A stretch of 64,000 bases of DNA from Rhododendron vialii. Its lineage: Eukaryota; Streptophyta; Magnoliopsida; Ericales; Ericaceae. Below the pieces are notes generated by a model that searched no databases, was not told the DNA's origin, and worked only from the letters and a program-made list of their open reading frames with translations. The position numbers and the translations under genes were made by a program. Each line of letters begins with the position of its first letter. Within the stretch, counting starts at the first letter, position 1. This document shows, in pieces, positions 59,601 to 64,000 of the stretch. Where the stretch lies: positions 29,074,001-29,138,000 of the forward strand of contig NC_080568.1 in NCBI RefSeq assembly GCF_030253575.1, given 5' to 3'.

Positions 59601-59780
59601 GTACTAGTTGGAGTGAGGGGTGCAGGGGAGATGAAGGCTTTTGCATCAGAAAAGCCGGTGATGTGCCAAATTGATGGTGCGGATGTGGATTTCTATTATG
59701 ATTATGACGATCGGATGGTCACGGTTCAAGTTCCGTGGCCCAATTATTCGAGACTATCGTGGATCAAGTACTTGTTTTGA
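56625..59780 (+). CDS. RFS5: raffinose synthase (galactinol-sucrose galactosyltransferase), RFS5 type
   Basis: Four exons, 56625-57848, 58044-58221, 58303-58670 and 59211-59780, encode 779 residues; pea raffinose synthase, as I recall it, is 798. The enzyme moves galactose from galactinol to sucrose in the cytosol, making raffinose in maturing seeds and under drought or cold. It belongs to family GH36. Landmarks are FRFKVWWTTHWVGTQGKDIQ (about 90-110), FGWCTWDAFYLKVHPKGVWE (about 212-231), IDDGWQSIAHDDDDPTN (about 248), GVKVDVIH (about 401-408, with the expected nucleophile Asp) and GRVGDDFWCTDPSGDPNGTF (from about 465, with the expected acid/base Asp). The end LNSGG...FASEKPV...DYDDRMVTVQVPWP matches too. 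MPPSLSKGG is chosen as start by likeness to known N-termini and by the TATA box at 56518. A CT/CA microsatellite opens intron 3. A decayed copy of a promoter segment lies 1.3 kb upstream. Confidence 0.95.
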
Positions 59781-60368
59781 GGTTTAAAGAATTGTCTACT
59801 CTCATTCAAGCTTTGTATCCTACACTGGTGTAATGGGTGAAAGCTTTAGTGTGAATTTGTGTGCGCTGAAATTCTGTTCTTGAACCTTGAGTTTATCTTA
59901 ATTGCTGTTTCTTTGTTGAAAATAAAGTTACATGACTAAAACCGGAAGGTTGATAATGTGTTTCTTGACACCCAAACAGAGACTTGGAACTCTTCACAAC
60001 CCATAATTTGTACTAATTATTATTATTATTATTTTTTTGGGTATGAATTTGGGTCTGAGTTACTTATGAGGCATGGGGTTGATCAAAACATTGAAATGCG
60101 ACCAAACAAGCAAAATGCAATAACGCATAATGTATAAATGAAGACACTGATTCCCCAAATACCCCTGCACGTTCGGCTAGCAAAATGAGGACTTAAAAGA
60201 ATTTGATCTTTGAGAAAGAAAATTCAATTTTTTTTTTTTTATAAATTGAAAGAACTCATTTTTATGTAGTAACTTGTGTGGAAAATTTTGTTTTTGATTT
60301 TTGACAAAAATAAATAATTTATACATTTTTATTTTAAAGACCGAACAACTTTTTTGGAATGGAGGCGG

Positions 60369-60430
60369 TAACTTCTATATCAACTCTGGTAACATCACAT
60401 AACTTCTATATCAACTCTGGTAACATCACA
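60369..60430. repeat. 31-bp perfect tandem repeat
   Basis: TAACTTCTATATCAACTCTG plus GTAACATCACA occurs twice without a gap (60369-60399, 60400-60430) and is followed by a partial third TCACAT. It lies about 540 bp upstream of the oleosin start. Confidence 0.9.
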
Positions 60431-60747
60431 TCACATTCTCAGCCTGTGTTTACAATGGCTAATGAAAAATCAACTTCAACACCCAAAAGCTACATGCCTT
60501 CCTAATCTTAGTTATAAAAAAAAAAAAAAAAAAAACCTCACTGATATAGCCAACCGGAACAAACAAATTATATTGATTTAGGCAAAAATACATTGGTTTA
60601 GGCATTTCTGAATTTGTTTCTCACGTGCCAAGCCATGGTCGCTGCTCACAACAAAACAAAGTAAAGAGGTGCAGGGAAAACAGATAGCCTCGAACTAATA
60701 AGCCATCTAGCTATACATGAAAGAGATGAAGCTTAAGACCTGTTCCT

Positions 60748-60852
60748 CATGCAAGCCTCCACAACCCCTTTCTCAAACAAGTGTCGCCCCTCTCCCACGT
60801 GTCCACCCCTCCCCTCTTTAAAACTCCACATACACAGCTCCCTGAACATGCA
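60748..60852 (+). promoter_or_regulatory. seed-type promoter motifs of the oleosin gene
   Basis: RY motifs CATGCA stand at 60748-60753 and 60847-60852. A G-box/ABRE CACGTGTCC stands at 60796-60804. A TATA-like TTTAAAA follows at 60817-60823. RY plus ABRE is the usual pair through which the B3 factors (ABI3, FUS3, LEC2) and bZIP factors drive oleosin and storage genes during seed maturation. The motifs are seen; their use is inferred. Confidence 0.7.
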
Positions 60853-60884
60853 CTACCACTACTCTGCATCCCTTCCACCCACAC

Positions 60885-60890
<6 letters not shown>

Positions 60891-60921
<31 letters not shown>
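60891..60921 (+). repeat. CT microsatellite in the oleosin leader
   Basis: A CT run of about 30 bp ends some 48 bp before the oleosin ATG and lies in the predicted transcribed leader. Confidence 0.88.
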
Positions 60922-60923
<2 letters not shown>

Positions 60924-60969
60924 AAAAAGACTTTAACAAACCCAGTCTAGCCCATTCCACCACCGTGCC

Positions 60970-61425
60970 ATGGCTGAGCACCGCCAGCAAGACCCGCAGC
61001 AGCAGCAACGCCCTGGCGGCGATGCCAGGGGGCTCCTCCAGGAAAAAGGTCCTTCCAAGCAACAAATTCTGGCAGTTGTCGCTGGAGTCCCCATCGGGGG
61101 CTTCTTCCTCGTCCTCTCCGGGCTGATTCTCACCGGGACACTAATCGGTTTGGCTCTGACCACGCCACTCTTTGTTATCTGTAGCCCAGTTCTGGTCCCT
61201 GCCGCCCTCACCATCGCGTTAGCCGTTGCTGGGTTCCTGACGTCTGGTGCGTTTGGGATCACAGCTTTGTCTTCTCTCTCCTGGATCATCAACTTCCTCC
61301 GCCAGTCGGGCCGCATGCCGGAGCAGCTGGAGCAAGCCAAGCGTCGTGTGCAGGAGACGACAGGTCAGGTAGGCCAGAAGGCGAGGGAAGCCGGCCAGAA
61401 GGCCCAGGAACAAACAAGGACATAG
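60970..61425 (+). CDS. oleosin
   Basis: An intronless gene of 151 residues. Oleosins coat seed oil bodies and stop them from fusing. Residues 1-30 are polar and Gln-rich. Residues about 34-105 are an unbroken hydrophobic stretch, longer than any membrane helix, with the proline knot [15 protein letters not shown] (about 65-79, pattern P-x5-SP-x3-P) at its turn. The C-terminal part is amphipathic and Gln/Lys-rich ([20 protein letters not shown]). Length and lack of introns suit a short (16-18 kDa) seed oleosin. Gly and Ala in the hydrophobic arm and [13 protein letters not shown] near the end are usual. The start is the first ATG after the leader (context CCATGGC). Promoter motifs for seed expression lie 120-220 bp upstream. 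Confidence 0.96.
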   Translation: MAEHRQQDPQQQQRPGGDARGLLQEKGPSKQQILAVVAGVPIGGFFLVLSGLILTGTLIGLALTTPLFVICSPVLVPAALTIALAVAGFLTSGAFGITALSSLSWIINFLRQSGRMPEQLEQAKRRVQETTGQVGQKAREAGQKAQEQTRT

Positions 61426-61634
61426 AGTAGTGAGATTGTGGGCCTCAGCACGGCTCATATGAGGTGCTATATGGTCTTATGACTCTTATCTCTATGCATG
61501 TTGAGAAATGGGTTTGGTTCTGTCCTTTATGGTTTTGCTTTGTTAATGTATAGTTGGTCTGCAGTGGGGTTTATTAGACTTGTACTTAAGTTTCTGTTTA
61601 TGGTGGGGTTTATAAACATGCAAGAGATGTATGT

Positions 61635-61640
61635 AATAAA
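61635..61640 (+). terminator. polyadenylation signal of the oleosin gene
   Basis: AATAAA stands 210 bp after the stop codon, following a T/G-rich 3' UTR. This is a usual distance in plants; other signals may also be used. Confidence 0.55.
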
Positions 61641-64000
61641 GTGGGTGGTGTGAGTGGTAAGGTACCACCACATAGTAGTGATCTTGTATGTCTATTTTGG
61701 GGTACTTTATTATTTTGTGTTTGGCTTTTCATTTAAACTTTCTGATGTTTCTTTTTACAATTTATTTGGGTTTTTAATTGACTCCCTAATGTTTCTTAAA
61801 CCAAAGAAATATACCTCTTTCATACACATGCCTGCATGCATGGACATTGTGAGATTTGTGGTGGTTTTCAGCAGATGAAGTCACTTGGTTTGGTCTGATT
61901 CAGTTGATGTCTTCAAATGCCCGTTCGTCTAGCGAATCATAAAGAGTTCAGCTTGATTCTCGTCTCTTTTGCTGTCTTCCTGTAAATAAAGGCATGGGAG
62001 AACAATGAGCAACTCCAAAAAGTCATTGCTCTTGAAATAGTAAATGAAGCTACAATTTGAATGGTCGAGAGAATCTCCAACTCAGATATACAAATACATT
62101 TTTTATTTGAAACCTAGAGAAGAGAAGACAATTAAGAAATTGTGGAAAATTTTTACTGTGCTGAATTCTTTTGCTATTCTCTTCTCTACCAAACGATAGA
62201 AGAGAGTTACTTTGTTATGATTTTTTCCTCTCCCCCCTTTCTTTGCCGTTTTCTTCTCTACGAATCCTAAGGTTTCTCTCATGGTTTGAAGGGAGGGGCG
62301 GAGTCCGGGAGTCCAGATTTTTGGGTAGTTCATATGTGTAAGCCGTGTCTAGGTCCAATTAGAGAAGCTTGTTTGGCAAAGGATGGGAGACAGGAAATTT
62401 GCAAATCAGTGGTGTCCCCAATGTTGGCCTGAACTGGGGTAAGGGAAAAACTGTTAGCAAGCTTAGAAGTTTGTACTTACACAAGGAAGTCGCAGGATCC
62501 GAAGTTGCAACACGTAAGCCCGGGGGGTTCGCTAGACGATAGCAGCTGCTTCTCACCAACTGTTTGTGATCAAATTGCATGTCTGGTCTGATTCATCATG
62601 AGAAAACCAAACCCTGATGAAAGAGGGAAGAAGTAAATAATAGAATGCAAATAGATTCCAGTGTCCAAACTCATGCAAGTTTAATGTTTATTGACAAGAA
62701 ACTCACGAGCAAATGCACCCATGATTGAAGCTAACACCAAGAAGAAGAGCAAAAGACAAAAGCTCTATTGATCTACAAACAGAGATGCCATGAGAAGTTA
62801 CTTGGCCTTGGTGACGATTTGAGGCCTTCATCGACAGTACGTGTCACTTCACACAGTTGATCATATATCAAGCAATCTTTGTTCTTTGCATTCTCTCCAT
62901 TATACATATCACGTTTTATTTGCAAACCGCTAAGCTTTTTCATCTCCTTCTTGACGCATGGATTTAACATACTGGAATAACGTCAAGGCATTGTTACATC
63001 GAATATAAAACGCGGACACACCGGAGTTGTTCTCATGGGATTTTGATGGAGGGTCGAGAGATGGATAGAAAGATGGGGTGATGAGTGGGGAGGAACAAAG
63101 ATGGGGTGATGAGCTGGGGGAACTTATTGGAAACCAAAAGATGGGGTGATACGTGGGGAGAAATTTATTGCAAACCGTGCAGAGAGATGTTGAAGCTTTG
63201 AGAACCTAAGAATGCAAAGCCACCATTTTTTAGTCTCAACTGTAGAAACAAGGTTTACAAATTGAAGTCAATGTGCAGGCCAATTTAGAGTACACACAGT
63301 GTTCATTACTGGTAAACCATGAGGTACTTGGTCCATGATAGTATAACTACACACGCAAGGTGGTACATCCACTCAAGGTTTACTCAGTAAGAGAACAAGA
63401 AGATGATATCCAGAGGTACATGTAAGCATGCCTTTGAATGTTAAACAGTAGTATTGATTTCAAACAAGCAATCAATGACTCAAAATCTTCACAGATAGTG
63501 TTTGTTCTACGATGATTCCATGGTCTTGTTTTTCTTCTTTTGGTAATCCGGTAGGTCAGAAGGACCGGAACTAATTCCACCAAACTGAAACTTAGGTCGC
63601 GTGGCCGCACCTTCGGATCCCCTTTCCACAGCTAATTTGCAAAAGCGTTCGCTTGCGGGGAGGGTGGCCCAAAGAATTTTTCTCTTAATGGTAGTCAAAC
63701 TAGAAACTTGTGCTTATAAGATTGTAATACCTTCCCTCTCCTTACCATTTAGCTAATCCATTGTATTTACCATACTTCACATACTGGTTATCTATGATTC
63801 TATTGTGAGCTTCTTTATGTATAGGGGGAGTGATGCATTTTAAAACAAGGAAAGTGAAGAAGAAGAAAAAAAACTATATACAGTCAGCTAAACGTCATGA
63901 GAAAGGGCTTTTCCAATGCCTTACCTCTTCAAGAAGCTTCCTGCTGTTAAAACAGTTCCTCCGTATTATGCACATGGATGCAATCTGGTAAAACAGTTTC
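61641..64000. other. right-hand region without an identified gene
   Basis: Several minus-strand open frames occur (62103-62333, 62359-62580, 62773-62970, 63507-63698) but none shows a domain I know. At the right edge 63925-64000 could be a minus-strand exon: an open frame ending LLEE at a GTAAGG donor. The frame at 62773-62970 (rich in Lys/Glu, from MLNPCVKKEMKKLSGL) could belong to the same gene. The support is too thin to call a coding region. A short tandem repeat lies at 63071-63179. Confidence 0.4.
63071..63179. repeat. three imperfect tandem units
   Basis: Units begin AGATGGGGTGATGAGTGGGG (63071), AGATGGGGTGATGAGCTGGG (63099) and AGATGGGGTGATACGTGGGG (63139). The last two also share a (C/T)TTATTG(G/C)AAACC tail. 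Confidence 0.85.

Larger units (their letters stand above)
59781..60969. other. interval between raffinose synthase and oleosin
   Basis: The first part is the raffinose synthase 3' UTR, with an AATAAA signal at 59920-59925. A 31-bp direct repeat stands at 60369-60430. The last 250 bp are the oleosin promoter and leader. Poly-T and poly-A runs are the only other features. Confidence 0.65.

Noticed and set aside
60369-60430. CRISPR-like repeat array
   Set aside because: Just two adjacent copies without spacers, in plant nuclear DNA; a simple tandem duplication.
62103-63698. Minus-strand gene in the right-hand 2 kb
   Set aside because: Four open frames, none with a known domain; splice links between them are guesses. 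Kept only as a note on the region.
1-64000. Intact tRNA genes
   Set aside because: The only box A/B pairs seen belong to SINE-like elements with diverged tRNA heads; no complete cloverleaf was found by eye.

Overview
This 64-kb window is nuclear DNA of a flowering plant, most likely a eudicot. It is AT-rich, its genes are split by short GT-AG introns, and the proteins are plant types (raffinose synthase, oleosin, plastid-targeted proteins). The spaces between genes are full of small plant transposons (Harbinger-, hAT- and mariner-type MITEs, tRNA-derived SINEs, LTR miniatures). I rebuilt eight gene models by hand from splice sites and reading phase; every internal junction keeps the frame.

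Layout. (1) 1-8379, minus: a large secretory-pathway, multi-pass membrane protein whose last residues run off the left edge. (2) 10867-13477, minus: DPH7/WDR85-type WD40 protein (diphthamide synthesis). (3) 16106-22107, minus: a predicted plastid membrane protein of unknown function. (4) 25425-28569, minus: a SOUL haem-binding-family protein with a signal peptide. (5) 29987-34442, minus: a short Sec14/CRAL-TRIO protein with a transit-like leader. (6) 36711-42023, plus: kinetochore subunit SPC25, with further exon-like pieces downstream. (7) 43840-50688, minus: an OCRE/G-patch protein (AGGF1-like), convergent with SPC25. (8) 56625-59780, plus: raffinose synthase (RFS5 type). (9) 60970-61425, plus: an intronless oleosin with seed-type promoter motifs. 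From 61.5 kb to the right edge I see no gene I can name.

The genes are mostly unrelated housekeeping functions (translation-factor modification, lipid transfer, chromosome segregation, RNA processing). The order DPH7 - membrane protein - Sec14 resembles, from memory, a block on Arabidopsis chromosome 5. Raffinose synthase and oleosin lie 1.2 kb apart in the same orientation and both act in seed maturation.

The most unusual stretch is the first intron of the G-patch gene. It holds a LINE tail, an antisense 18S rRNA fragment and a U6 snRNA copy framed by a perfect 15-bp target-site duplication. Other points of note are a recent 176-bp tandem duplication copying an SPC25 splice donor, two hAT elements with perfect 8-bp duplications, a 347-bp fold-back MITE inside a Copia fossil, a very young TRIM, and an inverted SINE pair upstream of raffinose synthase. 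I found no evidence of a new multi-gene system.
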